The position numbers and the translations under genes were made by a program. Below are positions 1 to 8,243 of a stretch of 64,000 bases of DNA, in pieces. The stretch lies in contig JADCJE010000092.1 of assembly GCA_020247305.1 (NCBI GenBank), positions 1 through 64,000 on the forward strand, given 5' to 3'. The notes under the pieces were generated by a model. The model did no database searches and was not told the DNA's origin. It saw only the letters and a program-made list of their open reading frames with translations. The first letter of the stretch is position 1, and every line of letters starts with the position of its first letter. The stretch is from Phycisphaerales bacterium. GTDB taxonomy: Bacteria; Planctomycetota; UBA1135; UBA2386.

Positions 1-1
1 C

Positions 2-1273
2 GTCACCACCGTGCGCGTGCGTCTGCGCCTCGCGTACGACGAGGGCACCGGCGAAGCCACGCTCGAATGGAGCGAACCCGACGCGCCGGGGCAGCCACCC
101 GAGCGTTACCACTGGCGGCTCGGCCGGCTGTTCCAGGCCGCCGAGTCGGGCGAGGAACGGCCCGCCGCGAGCTACCGCGACCTCGCGCCGCCGGCGATCG
201 CCATGCTGCACCCCACGCTGCTGGCGGGCCTGCGCCGCGAACGTCCCGAAACCGTGCTCGCCATCGCCGCCGCGGCGGGCGATGACCCGTCGGCACGCCA
301 CTTCATCGTCGCCAACCAGGACGTGCTCTGGCGCGCGCGCGGCGGCCGCGGCGACGGCGACGCCATCACGGCCATGCAGCGGCCGCTGCACCACGACGTC
401 ACGGGCAGCACGACCGAGACGATCACGTTCACCGATCGGACGGTGACCGTGCGCCATGGCGACCGTGTCGTCGCCGAGTTGACCTTCGGCGCGCCGACGC
501 CGGTGGACCGCGTGCGCACGCCGACCGGCGAACCCGACCGCGACGCCGCAATGGTGCTGCCGCCGGAGGCATTCGTGTTCCGCGACCTCGGCGGCGGGCT
601 CTTCGCGTGCGAACTGGCGCGTCCCAACGCCCGCGTCTTCGTCGTCGAGTTCCGCGACCAGTTGTTCGTGTTCGAGGGCGTGTTCACCAGCCGCAACGCC
701 GAGGCGCTGCTCGCGGCGGCACAGGCGCGCTTTGGCAAACCGGTGAAGCACTTCGCCTTCAGCCACCTGCACCCGCAGTACGTCGGCGGCGTGCGCGCCC
801 ATGCGGCCGCCGGCGCTGCGATCCTCGTGCCGCCGACGACCGTGCCGCTGGTCGAACAGGTGCTGGCAGCGCCGTTCGACCTGCGGCCGGACGCGTGGTC
901 GCGCGTCGACCGCGCGGCCGGTCTGCCGCGCATCACGGCGATCGCCGACCGCTGGCGGCACGAAGACGACGCCGCGGCCGTCGAGGTGATCGTCAACCGC
1001 CGTTCGGAGCACACCGACGAGTACCTGATGGTCCACCTGCCGCGCACCGGCACGCTGCTGACCGGCGACCTGCTGTTCCTGCGGCCCAACCAACCGCTCG
1101 CGGGCCGTTCGCTGACGCTCGCCCGCCACGTCGAGGCACTCGGCCTGCGCGTCGACCGCTGCCTGACGACGTGGCCGCTGCGGTGGCCGGGCAAGAACGA
1201 CGTCACCGGCGACGAACTGCGGGCGGCGGCGCGCGCCGCCGCGCCGCCAGCCGCCGATGGCAGCGGCCGGTGA
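2..1273 (+). CDS. Metallo-beta-lactamase-fold protein with degenerate metal site (5' partial)
   Basis: The frame is open at the left edge, so the start lies upstream or at the GTG at 11. The C-terminal half looks like an MBL-fold hydrolase: SHLHPQYVGG (about residues 251-260 counted from the GTG) sits where HxHxDH normally is, HTDEYL (about 333) matches the next histidine motif, and TGDLLFL (about 350) supplies the bridging Asp region. The first motif keeps two His but has Gln-Tyr in place of Asp-His, so the usual dinuclear zinc site is probably incomplete. The first 200 residues are not recognised. No signal peptide can be judged because the N-terminus is missing. Substrate is unknown, and it could be a non-hydrolytic MBL relative. 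Confidence 0.6.
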   Translation, partial: VTTVRVRLRLAYDEGTGEATLEWSEPDAPGQPPERYHWRLGRLFQAAESGEERPAASYRDLAPPAIAMLHPTLLAGLRRERPETVLAIAAAAGDDPSARHFIVANQDVLWRARGGRGDGDAITAMQRPLHHDVTGSTTETITFTDRTVTVRHGDRVVAELTFGAPTPVDRVRTPTGEPDRDAAMVLPPEAFVFRDLGGGLFACELARPNARVFVVEFRDQLFVFEGVFTSRNAEALLAAAQARFGKPVKHFAFSHLHPQYVGGVRAHAAAGAAILVPPTTVPLVEQVLAAPFDLRPDAWSRVDRAAGLPRITAIADRWRHEDDAAAVEVIVNRRSEHTDEYLMVHLPRTGTLLTGDLLFLRPNQPLAGRSLTLARHVEALGLRVDRCLTTWPLRWPGKNDVTGDELRAAARAAAPPAADGSGR

Positions 1274-1360
1274 GCGCTTCGCACGCACGCGCATGTTCGC
1301 CGCGGGACGACCGGCCCGGCGGCCGCATCCTGCCCACGCCAGCATGCCGATGAGGCCGCC

Positions 1361-2239
1361 ATGGAGCCGAGCAACGCCAGCAAGCTGGCCCAGTTCGCCG
1401 CCGTGGCCGTCGGCGTCGGCGCGACCTTCTTCTGGCTGCAGCGCTGGGCCGCGCGGCGGGCCGCCGATGCGCCGGCGGTCGGCGATGGGCGCCTGCTGGC
1501 CTACCCGCGCGGGCTCGCATGGCTGGGCGCGGCCACGGCGACGGTGTTCCTGCCGCTCGGCGTGGTCCTCGCGTTGGCGACGTCCGCCGGGCTGTTGGCC
1601 GCCGCGGTCGTCATCGTCTTCGGCAGCCTGGGCGGCGTGCTCGCGGTCACCGCGGCCAGCGAACGCTACTACGTCGACGCGGCGGGCATCGTCGGCTACG
1701 GCGTGCGCCGGCAACGGACGCTGCGCTGGGCCGACCTCGCGGCGGTGCGCCCGCTGCGCGCCGGCGGCGTGCGGTTGATCGGCCGCGACGGCACGCGGAT
1801 CGACTGCGCGGCGATGCTCGTCGGATTCGGTCGCCTGTGCGACCGGTTGCTGCAGCACGCCCCGGCCGACGTGCGCATCGACGGCGGCGCCGCCGCCGTC
1901 GTCGTTCCTGCCGCGACACTGCCGCTGCACGAACTGCAGCATGCCTACGCGCGCTGGTTCGAACGCGAAGCCGACTCTGCCGGTCCGCCATCCGGCATGA
2001 CGCGCGACGAAGTCGCCGCCGCCGCCGGCTCGGCGTTCGCGGCCCGGCTGCTGTCGTGCCGGGGCTCGATGCTGCCGTTCGAAGCGCACGTGGCCGCCGA
2101 CGGCGCGCTGCGCATCACGCACGGCGAACTGCGGGGCGAAGCGGCCGGGTTCGCGGCGTTGCGCTGCGACGGCAAGGCCGTCGTGGTCGCCACGCCGGCG
2201 GGCGAGCAACACGTGGAACTGCAGGCCGCTGACGCCTGA
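1361..2239 (+). CDS. Membrane protein with PH-like (bPH) domain, function unknown
   Basis: 292 residues from an ATG. The N-terminal third contains hydrophobic segments at about residues 8-26 and 48-98, the latter probably two membrane spans. A stretch beginning RYYVDAAGIVGYG resembles the first strands of bacterial PH-like domains, in which an isoform-specific Tyr/Gly pattern is followed by an Arg-rich loop and W-x-D-L. The remainder is soluble and Ala/Arg-rich. I cannot assign a reaction. It follows the MBL-fold gene on the same strand after 87 nt with no obvious promoter and may be co-transcribed with it. Confidence 0.6.
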   Translation: MEPSNASKLAQFAAVAVGVGATFFWLQRWAARRAADAPAVGDGRLLAYPRGLAWLGAATATVFLPLGVVLALATSAGLLAAAVVIVFGSLGGVLAVTAASERYYVDAAGIVGYGVRRQRTLRWADLAAVRPLRAGGVRLIGRDGTRIDCAAMLVGFGRLCDRLLQHAPADVRIDGGAAAVVVPAATLPLHELQHAYARWFEREADSAGPPSGMTRDEVAAAAGSAFAARLLSCRGSMLPFEAHVAADGALRITHGELRGEAAGFAALRCDGKAVVVATPAGEQHVELQAADA

Positions 2240-2309
2240 CCGCGGCGCCGAACCTGCGGCCAGCCTGGAATCGCGCGGCGGAGGCGGCGACGCTGGGCCG
2301 CAGGCCGCC

Positions 2310-3116
2310 ATGGTCACCACCAAACGCTACGACTACGTGCCGATCGACCAGGTGCGCGTTCACCCGCTCGTCGGCAACCACCGCGCACTCGACGACCGCA
2401 AGGTCGCCCACTACCACGATGACATCCTGAAGAACGGCCTGCTGGAGCCGCTCGTCGTCTGGGAGCGCGCGAGCCGCGAGTACTTCCTCGTCGGCGGCTT
2501 CCATCGCCTCGCGGCGATCCAGCGCATCCGCGCCGCGCGCCCCGACTGGTTCGACCGCGTCGACGTGCGCGTCGTCGCCGGCGACGTCGAGGAGATCCGC
2601 GCGCTCAACCTCAAGCTCAACGCCGACCGGCTCGACGCCAAGGTCTGCGACTACTTCGACACGATCCTGTTCCTCAACAACGCCAACTGGTCGGTCGAGC
2701 GCATCGCGACGTTCCTCGACAAGGGCATGGGCTGGGTCGAGGACATCCTGCGCTACGTGCCGGGGATGGACCCGCGCGTGCGCGCGCTGCTGCACGCCGG
2801 CGCGATGTCGTGGGGCAAGGCCAAGCAGATCTGCCGCCGCGTGCTCGCCGCGCCGGCCGGCGAGGAACGCGCGACCGTCGACGCCGCGCTCGCCGAACTC
2901 GAACGCGGCGGCGACGCCGAGCCGCGCTACGTGCTGACGCCGAAGAAGGCCGAGCGCAAGCTCAGCAAGCAGCTGGCCGCCGACCCGCAGGCGACCTACA
3001 CGGTCACCGCCGCCGACCTGCACGCGCTGCTGTCGCTGCTCGCCGGCGCCGCCGGCCCCGCGCGCGAGCAGCACCTCGCGCGCGTGCGCGCGACGTTCCC
3101 GGCGCTGGTGGACTGA
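2310..3116 (+). CDS. ParB/Srx-fold protein, orphan ParB-like
   Basis: 268 residues. Residues about 7-110 match the ParB N-terminal nuclease-like fold: a VPIDQVRVHP start, an ILKNGLLEPLVVW segment, then GGFHRLAAI in the place of the usual GERRxRA nucleotide-binding box, and a segment about living with residue availability (LNLKLNADR). A helical middle part with SVERIATFLDKGMGWVEDIL looks like the helix-turn-helix that usually follows. The C-terminus is rich in Ala, Lys and Arg. No parA, parS-like repeat or replication gene is adjacent, so it is unlikely to be the chromosomal partition protein; a stand-alone regulator or DNA-binding factor is possible. The altered nucleotide box makes CTP hydrolysis uncertain. 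Confidence 0.65.
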   Translation: MVTTKRYDYVPIDQVRVHPLVGNHRALDDRKVAHYHDDILKNGLLEPLVVWERASREYFLVGGFHRLAAIQRIRAARPDWFDRVDVRVVAGDVEEIRALNLKLNADRLDAKVCDYFDTILFLNNANWSVERIATFLDKGMGWVEDILRYVPGMDPRVRALLHAGAMSWGKAKQICRRVLAAPAGEERATVDAALAELERGGDAEPRYVLTPKKAERKLSKQLAADPQATYTVTAADLHALLSLLAGAAGPAREQHLARVRATFPALVD

Positions 3117-3276
3117 GGCGGCGCGCAGGGCGCCCGGCATGCGACGTGTGGCGCGGCCCAGGCCGCGGCACGCCGGTCGCCCGCCCGACGACCGCAGCGG
3201 CGAACCGACGCGCCAGTGACGCCGCATTCGCCGCAGCCTCGTGCAGTTGGCAGGCGGCTGCGCGCGACGGCGCCGC

Positions 3277-3282
3277 TACAGT
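3277..3282 (+). promoter_or_regulatory. -10 element (TACAGT) for the RumA-type methyltransferase
   Basis: TACAGT ends 7 nt before a TTG codon at 3290. With the normal -10 to +1 distance, transcription would begin at or next to that TTG, giving a leaderless mRNA. No good -35 box is visible. Confidence 0.5.
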
Positions 3283-3289
3283 CGTGTGC

Positions 3290-4471
3290 TTGCCTGCCCC
3301 TACGGACACGCCGCTCCACTGCCCGCACTTCGGCCGCTGCGGCGGCTGCACGCGGCTCGACCAGCCGATCGGCGACCAGCTCGCCGACAAGCAGGCGCGC
3401 GCGCGCGAACTGCTGGCGCCGTTCCTCGCCGGCGTCGAACCGGCGATCGCGCTGCCGCCGCGCACGCCGCGGCACGACCGCACGGCGATCCTCTACCCGG
3501 CCCAGCTGCACGAGCGCCGGCTGTCGCTCGGCATCTACCGCCAGGGCACGCACGACGTCGAGCCGATCACCGACTGCCGCATCCAGCACAAGGCGCTGAC
3601 GCAGCTCGGCGTGCGACTGGGCGACGCCCTGCGCGCGCTCAACCTGCCGGTCTACCTCGAAGGCACGGGCCGCGGCCTCGTGCGCGGCGTCAAGGCGCGC
3701 GTGATGCCGGGCAGCAACGAACTGCTCGCCGGCGTCATCGTCACGCGCAGCGACTTCTCCGAGCGCAACGCGCTGGCGAAGGCGATGGCGGCGGCGACCG
3801 CCGGCCTGCGCGACGACCAGGGCCGGCCGCTGCAGCCCGTCGGCTGCGTGCTCAACGTCAACGACCGCCCCGGCAACGCGCTGCTCGGCCCGACGACGAT
3901 CGCGCTCTCCGGCCGCAGCTGGCAGACGGACGTGCAGGGCGGCCTGCGCTTCCGCGTCTCGTTCGGCAGCTTCTACCAGCTGCACCGCCACGCCGACGCA
4001 ATCCTGTTCCAGCCCGCACTCGCCATGCTCGGCGACATTGCCGGCCTGCGCGTGGTCGATGGCTACGGCGGCGTCGGCACGTTCGCCCTGCGGCTGCTGC
4101 GCGCCGGCGCGGCACACGCGACCGTGGTCGAGAGTTCGCCGAGCAGCTGCGCCGATGCGCGCGCCAACGTCGCCGACAACGGCTTCGGCGACCGCGCCGA
4201 GGTGCGCGAGGAAGCCTTCGGCAGCGCGCCGCTGCCGGCGTGCGACCTGCTGGTCGCCGACCCGCCGCGCGCTGGGCTGATGGCGCAGGGCGCTGCCGCG
4301 ATCCTGCAGGCCGCGCCGCCGCGCGTGCTGCTGGTCTCGTGCGCGCTGGACGCGCTGGCGCGCGACCTCGCGGCGCTGGCCACCGTGTACCGCGTGGCGC
4401 AGGTGCGGCTGTGCGACCTGTTCCCGCACACCGAGCACGTCGAGACGCTGACGCTGCTCGAACGGCGCTGA
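3290..4471 (+). CDS. RumA/TrmA-type RNA m5U methyltransferase without TRAM domain
   Basis: Predicted to methylate C5 of uridine in rRNA or tRNA using S-adenosylmethionine. About 393 residues. CPHFGRCGGC near the N-terminus gives the first three Cys of the 4Fe-4S site of this family. DGYGGVGTFAL is the SAM-binding loop, VADPPRAGL is the motif IV region, and LVSCALDALARDL contains the catalytic Cys. The N-terminal TRAM RNA-binding domain present in the paralogue at 48.9 kb is absent. I chose the TTG at 3290 because the GTG at 3284 is only 1 nt after a -10 element and would precede the transcript start. It is convergent with the next gene across a hairpin. Confidence 0.8.
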   Translation: MPAPTDTPLHCPHFGRCGGCTRLDQPIGDQLADKQARARELLAPFLAGVEPAIALPPRTPRHDRTAILYPAQLHERRLSLGIYRQGTHDVEPITDCRIQHKALTQLGVRLGDALRALNLPVYLEGTGRGLVRGVKARVMPGSNELLAGVIVTRSDFSERNALAKAMAAATAGLRDDQGRPLQPVGCVLNVNDRPGNALLGPTTIALSGRSWQTDVQGGLRFRVSFGSFYQLHRHADAILFQPALAMLGDIAGLRVVDGYGGVGTFALRLLRAGAAHATVVESSPSSCADARANVADNGFGDRAEVREEAFGSAPLPACDLLVADPPRAGLMAQGAAAILQAAPPRVLLVSCALDALARDLAALATVYRVAQVRLCDLFPHTEHVETLTLLERR

Positions 4472-4480
4472 ACGCGACGC

Positions 4481-4500
4481 GGCGGCCGCGCGGCGCCGCC
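4481..4500. terminator. Hairpin between convergent genes
   Basis: GGCGGC and GCCGCC form a 6-bp stem with an 8-nt loop between two convergent stop codons. There is no T tract, so a terminator role is only suggested by position. Confidence 0.3.
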
Positions 4501-4506
4501 CGCCGC

Positions 4507-4941
4507 CTACTTCGCCGCCAGCCGCTTCTGCACGCGGGCGCGGAAGGTCGCCATCACCGCCCTGCCGGTATCGCACGAGTTGGCGAGCCACTCGGCGTTC
4601 TGCAGCGCGCGCGGGTTGGTCGCCGCCCGCAGCGCCGCGAGGTGCGGCTCCATGCGCGCGTAGAGCAGCAGGCCCTCGCCGTTGTTCTCGCACAGGTAGT
4701 CGGCGTGCACGATGCCGTGCTTGGCCATGCCGTAGACCATCTCCCAGTAGCTCGACGTCTGCCGGTACTGGCGGTTGAGCGGGTGGTCGGGCTGGGTGAC
4801 GGCCAGCGCCTCGGCTTCGTTGCGCGGCCAGAACTCCTTGTTGATGGCGTCGCGCGACTCGCGCATGACGCCTTCGCGGCGGAGGTCGTAGATCTTCAGG
4901 ACGAGGTCGGCGTCGTGGTGGTCGGGCGCTTGTCGGCTCAT
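4507..4941 (-). CDS. Conserved hypothetical soluble protein
   Basis: 144 residues from the ATG at 4941; the frame is open further upstream but only with GC-biased filler residues. The protein is soluble, helix-rich and has Trp/Tyr-rich stretches (FWPRNEAEAL, SSYWEMVYGMAKHGIVHADY), consistent with a compact helical fold. It has no signal peptide, membrane span or catalytic motif that I recognise. It is convergent with the RNA methyltransferase and divergent from the CotH-like gene, with 88 nt between the two start codons. Function is unknown. Confidence 0.6.
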   Translation of the reverse strand: MSRQAPDHHDADLVLKIYDLRREGVMRESRDAINKEFWPRNEAEALAVTQPDHPLNRQYRQTSSYWEMVYGMAKHGIVHADYLCENNGEGLLLYARMEPHLAALRAATNPRALQNAEWLANSCDTGRAVMATFRARVQKRLAAK

Positions 4942-5014
4942 GCCCGCAGCGTCGCACGGCGGCCGGCCGATGTCAGGCACGAATCGGCGTCCCCCACGGC
5001 GGCCCGCGCGCCGC

Positions 5015-5020
5015 TATCCT
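5015..5020 (+). promoter_or_regulatory. -10 element (TATCCT) for the CotH-like gene
   Basis: TATCCT ends 9 nt before the GTG at 5030, so the transcript should have a leader of about 0-3 nt. No convincing -35 box is seen. Confidence 0.5.
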
Positions 5021-5029
5021 ACGCGCCCC

Positions 5030-6640
5030 GTGCGCCGCACCGCCTCCGCGTCCGCCATCGCCTGCTGTCTCGCCGTCGCGGCCGCCGCGTCGCCCGCGCC
5101 GGGCCAGCAGAGGCCGGCCGACGACGATCCGGCAAAGGCGTTCTTCGCCCGGCAACCGGTCGTGCGCGTGCGCATCGAGCTCGCCACCGACCAGCGGGAG
5201 AGGCTGCGCCAGGACGGTCGCGCGTACGCGACCGCGGCGCTGCGCCTCGACGGCAAGGAGTTCGCCGCCGTCGGCGTCAAGCTGAAGGGCGCCGCCGGCA
5301 GCTTCCAGTCGATCGACGAGCGGCCGGGCTTCACGGTGCACCTCGGCAAGGCCGGCGGCAAGGAACGCTTCTTCGGTCTGCAGAAGTTCCACCTCAACAA
5401 CGGCGCGCAGGACGGCACCCGGCTGCACGAATGGGTCGGCAACGGCGTCTTCGCCGCCGCCGGGCTGCCCGCGCCGCGCGTCGCGCACGCGCTGCTCGAA
5501 CTCGACGGCAAGGCGATGGGGCTCTACGTGCTGCGCGAGGCCTTCGACGGCGAGTTCCTCGAACGGCGCTTCGGCGGCAAGGACGGCAACCTCTACGACG
5601 GCGGCTTCTGCCAGGACGTCGACCAGCCGCTGCAGAAGGACGCCGGCAACGGCGCGGACGACCACTCCGACCTGCAGCGGCTCTGCCGCGCCTGCCAGGG
5701 CGTCGACGCGCGGCGCGAAGCGGCGCTGCAGGTGCTGATCGACCTGCCGCACTTCCTCGACTTCCTCGCGCTCGAAGCGATGCTCGGCCACTGGGACGGC
5801 TACAGCCGCAACATGAACAACTACCGGCTGTGGCTGCCGGCGAGCCGGCCGGCGGTGTTCCTGCCGCACGGCATGGACCAGGTGTTCGGCGACAGCGAGG
5901 CCTCGGTGCTCGACCACCCGCCGGGCCTCGTCGCCAGCGCGGCGCTGCAGATCCCGGCCTTCCGCAAGCGCTACCGCGAGCGGCTCAAGGCGCTGCTGCC
6001 GCTGTTCGCGCCCGACCGGCTCGTGCCGCCGGTGAAGGAACTCGGCGGCAAGCTCGCGCGCGAACTGCAGACGGTCGACCCCGACGGCGCGCGCGCGCTC
6101 GAGGACGAGGTGCGCGGGCTTTGCGAGCGCATCGCCGCCCGCCATCGCGCGCTCGCGCAGCAGGTCAAGGCGCCCGATCCGAAGCCGCTGGCGCTGGTCG
6201 CCGGCAAGCCGCTGCTGCTCCGGACATGGCATCCCGCCGCCGAGACCGAGGGCATCGAGTTGCAGAAGCGCCCGACCGCGCCGGGCGCGGCGCTGCAGAT
6301 CGCCGTCGCCGACAGGGGCAGCGACGCGCGACGCGGCCTGTGGCGCACGCACGTGCTGCTGGCCAAGGGCCGCTACGAACTGCGCGCGACCGTGCGCTGC
6401 GACGACGTGGCGCTGCCGCCGAAGGACCAGGACGGCAACCAGCACGGCGGCGCGCTGGTGCGCGCCGACGGCGCGGAGAGCGAACGGCTGGCCGGCGACG
6501 CGGCGTGGCGGCCGCTGGCGGCGGCGTTCGAGGTCGGCGAGTTCCAGCGCAACGTCGGCCTCGAACTCGACCTGCACGCCATGGCCGGCAAGGCATGGTT
6601 CCGCGCCGACTCGCTGCAGCTCGTGCGCCTGCCGGATTGA
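5030..6640 (+). CDS. Secreted CotH-like protein
   Basis: 536 residues. The start is taken at GTG 5030 because it begins a signal peptide (Arg-rich n-region, Ala-rich core, AxA-like end near residue 20) and follows a -10 element. The core resembles the CotH family, spore-coat-type atypical protein kinases: KLKGAAGSF near the N-terminus, LNNGAQDGTRLHEW, GLYVLREAFD, and then HWDGYSRNMNNY followed by PHGMDQVFG, which carries the Asp and Asn residues expected at the CotH nucleotide and metal site. The last 150 residues look like a separate beta domain of the carbohydrate-binding sort. In Gram-negative bacteria such proteins are exported, and their phosphorylation targets are unknown. Confidence 0.75.
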   Translation: MRRTASASAIACCLAVAAAASPAPGQQRPADDDPAKAFFARQPVVRVRIELATDQRERLRQDGRAYATAALRLDGKEFAAVGVKLKGAAGSFQSIDERPGFTVHLGKAGGKERFFGLQKFHLNNGAQDGTRLHEWVGNGVFAAAGLPAPRVAHALLELDGKAMGLYVLREAFDGEFLERRFGGKDGNLYDGGFCQDVDQPLQKDAGNGADDHSDLQRLCRACQGVDARREAALQVLIDLPHFLDFLALEAMLGHWDGYSRNMNNYRLWLPASRPAVFLPHGMDQVFGDSEASVLDHPPGLVASAALQIPAFRKRYRERLKALLPLFAPDRLVPPVKELGGKLARELQTVDPDGARALEDEVRGLCERIAARHRALAQQVKAPDPKPLALVAGKPLLLRTWHPAAETEGIELQKRPTAPGAALQIAVADRGSDARRGLWRTHVLLAKGRYELRATVRCDDVALPPKDQDGNQHGGALVRADGAESERLAGDAAWRPLAAAFEVGEFQRNVGLELDLHAMAGKAWFRADSLQLVRLPD

Positions 6641-6773
6641 GCGCCTGCGAGGCAACCAGTCGACAGGCTGTCAGATCGGCCCTGGTGGCCGCGCAGCAAC
6701 GACGCTTCGGACGCTCAGGATGCCGTTGCTGGCCGAGTTCGCGGCCACGCGGAGTCTGAGCAACGAATGGTCC

Positions 6774-6794
6774 CGCCGGCTCCGAAGGCCGGCG
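6774..6794. terminator. Hairpin after the GHMP kinase stop codon
   Basis: CGCCGGC and GCCGGCG form a perfect 7-bp stem with a 7-nt loop, directly beyond the stop codon of the minus-strand GHMP kinase. It lacks a T tract and may also serve the plus-strand CotH-like gene, which ends 134 nt earlier. Confidence 0.4.
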
Positions 6795-7994
6795 TCAGCC
6801 GTCGCCACCCGGCTGCAACTCGATCGCGCCGAACGCGAACGCGCCCGGCGACGACCAGCGGAACACGTGCGCCGAGTGGCCGGTCTTGTCGTGCAGCGCC
6901 TTCTTGATGCGCAGCGCCTCGTACCAGACCTTGCCGTGCTCGCCGAGCAGCAGCACCGCGCCGCCGCCGCCGCGGCCGGTCGCCTTGGCGCCCAGCACGG
7001 CGCCGCCGGCGTCGCGGCGCGCCTTGGCGGCGGCGACCACGAAGTCGGTCGCCGGCTCGACGCGCCCGGCCTGCCGGTAACTCTCGTGCGCGGCGAACAG
7101 CAGGTCGCCGAGTTCGCGCCGGTGCGCCGGCGTCGGGTCGGCGGCCAGCAGCTGCTGCAGGCGCGCGACGTCGACGGCTTCGTCGGCGTCGGCGTCGGTC
7201 GTCGCCGACGGCACGCCGCTGTCGAGCGCGACGATCTCCAGGTCGCTCGGCACGGCGAGGCGGGCGCTGACGCCCTTGCCGTCGACGGCGAGCAGTTCGC
7301 CGGCGTGCGCGTGCGCGACGGCCAGGGTGTCGCGGCGGCGGTGCGGCGCACGCAGGATGCCGCCCTCCACGGCGGCGACGGCGTCGACGAGCGCCGCCGG
7401 CGGCAGGTCGAGGCCGTAGGCGAGCGCGAAGGCGCGCAGGGCGGCGACGGCGACGGCGGTCGACGAGGCGACGCCGCAGCGCTGCGGCACGTCGCTGTGC
7501 ACCAGCAGTTCGACGCCGCGGTCCGGGCGCAGGCCGTGGTCGCGCGCCAGCACCAGCAGGCTGCCGAGCAGGTACGCCGCCCAGCGATCGCGCGGATCCG
7601 GCATCAGCAGCGCGCGCGCCTCGTCGTCGTCGATCGGCGCGCCGGGCAGGCCGAGGTCGCCAAGGCGCATCGACAGCAGCTGCGAACGGCTGTCGTCGCG
7701 GCACGGCGCCCACAGCCGCACGAGATCGTCGTCGCGCTGCTGGATCGCCGCGCACGCCGCCTCCGCGACCGGGATCTGGACCGCCGGCGCGCCGGCGTCG
7801 CGCGCGAGCCCGCCGAGCACGTCGAGCCGGCCCGGCGCGCGCGTGATCAGGATGCGACGGTCGGGCTGGAAGAAGTCGGGCACCGACTCCTCGATCAGCC
7901 GGAACAGCATCAGCACGCCGAGGCCTTCGGCGGGGTCGGTCGACGGGGTGAAGTGCTTCAAGGCGGTGCGCGGTTGTAGGCCGTGCGCTGGCAT
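6795..7994 (-). CDS. GHMP-family sugar kinase (galactokinase/arabinokinase-like)
   Basis: 399 residues. It has the three GHMP motifs: APGRLDVLGG near residue 55 (substrate-binding start of the fold), GVASSTAVAVAA (the glycine/serine-rich ATP loop, normally PxxxGLxSSA), and ATGRGGGGAVLLL near the C-terminus (motif 3). APGRLDVLGG resembles galactokinase and heptose or arabinose kinases more than mevalonate or homoserine kinases. The substrate is therefore probably a monosaccharide, but I cannot name it. The extra 45 residues before the first motif are unusual, and a later start such as the Met before LFRLIEES is possible. The neighbour is divergent. Confidence 0.75.
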   Translation of the reverse strand: MPAHGLQPRTALKHFTPSTDPAEGLGVLMLFRLIEESVPDFFQPDRRILITRAPGRLDVLGGLARDAGAPAVQIPVAEAACAAIQQRDDDLVRLWAPCRDDSRSQLLSMRLGDLGLPGAPIDDDEARALLMPDPRDRWAAYLLGSLLVLARDHGLRPDRGVELLVHSDVPQRCGVASSTAVAVAALRAFALAYGLDLPPAALVDAVAAVEGGILRAPHRRRDTLAVAHAHAGELLAVDGKGVSARLAVPSDLEIVALDSGVPSATTDADADEAVDVARLQQLLAADPTPAHRRELGDLLFAAHESYRQAGRVEPATDFVVAAAKARRDAGGAVLGAKATGRGGGGAVLLLGEHGKVWYEALRIKKALHDKTGHSAHVFRWSSPGAFAFGAIELQPGGDG

Positions 7995-8194
7995 GGCCGC
8001 AACAGCGGGCCGACGCGGCGGCAACGGCAGTGGCGACGGTGCGACGGTGGCGGCGGCCGCAAACCGTCGCACGGGTCCGGCGCCGCGCGGGTCCGAACGG
8101 GGCGCCACCCGCGCGCCGGGCGACGGCAGCGGCGTTTCCGCGCCGCCCACGGCCCGCATCGGGACGTTCGCTCGCCCGCATGCAGCGCGGGATC

Positions 8195-8200
8195 TACACT
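8195..8200 (+). promoter_or_regulatory. Possible -10 element (TACACT) for the spermidine synthase-like gene
   Basis: TACACT lies 43 nt before the ATG at 8244 in a 249-nt divergent gap. It would give a leader of roughly 37 nt. No strong -35 box accompanies it. Confidence 0.3.
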
Positions 8201-8243
8201 CCACCGATCGGCCACGCGCCGCTCGTCTCACGCCCGAACCCGG

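Noticed and set aside
3241-6759. Long plus-strand open frame of 1172 codons
   Set aside because: It is a shadow of the RNA methyltransferase and CotH-like genes; its translation is Ala/Arg/Pro filler with no motif.
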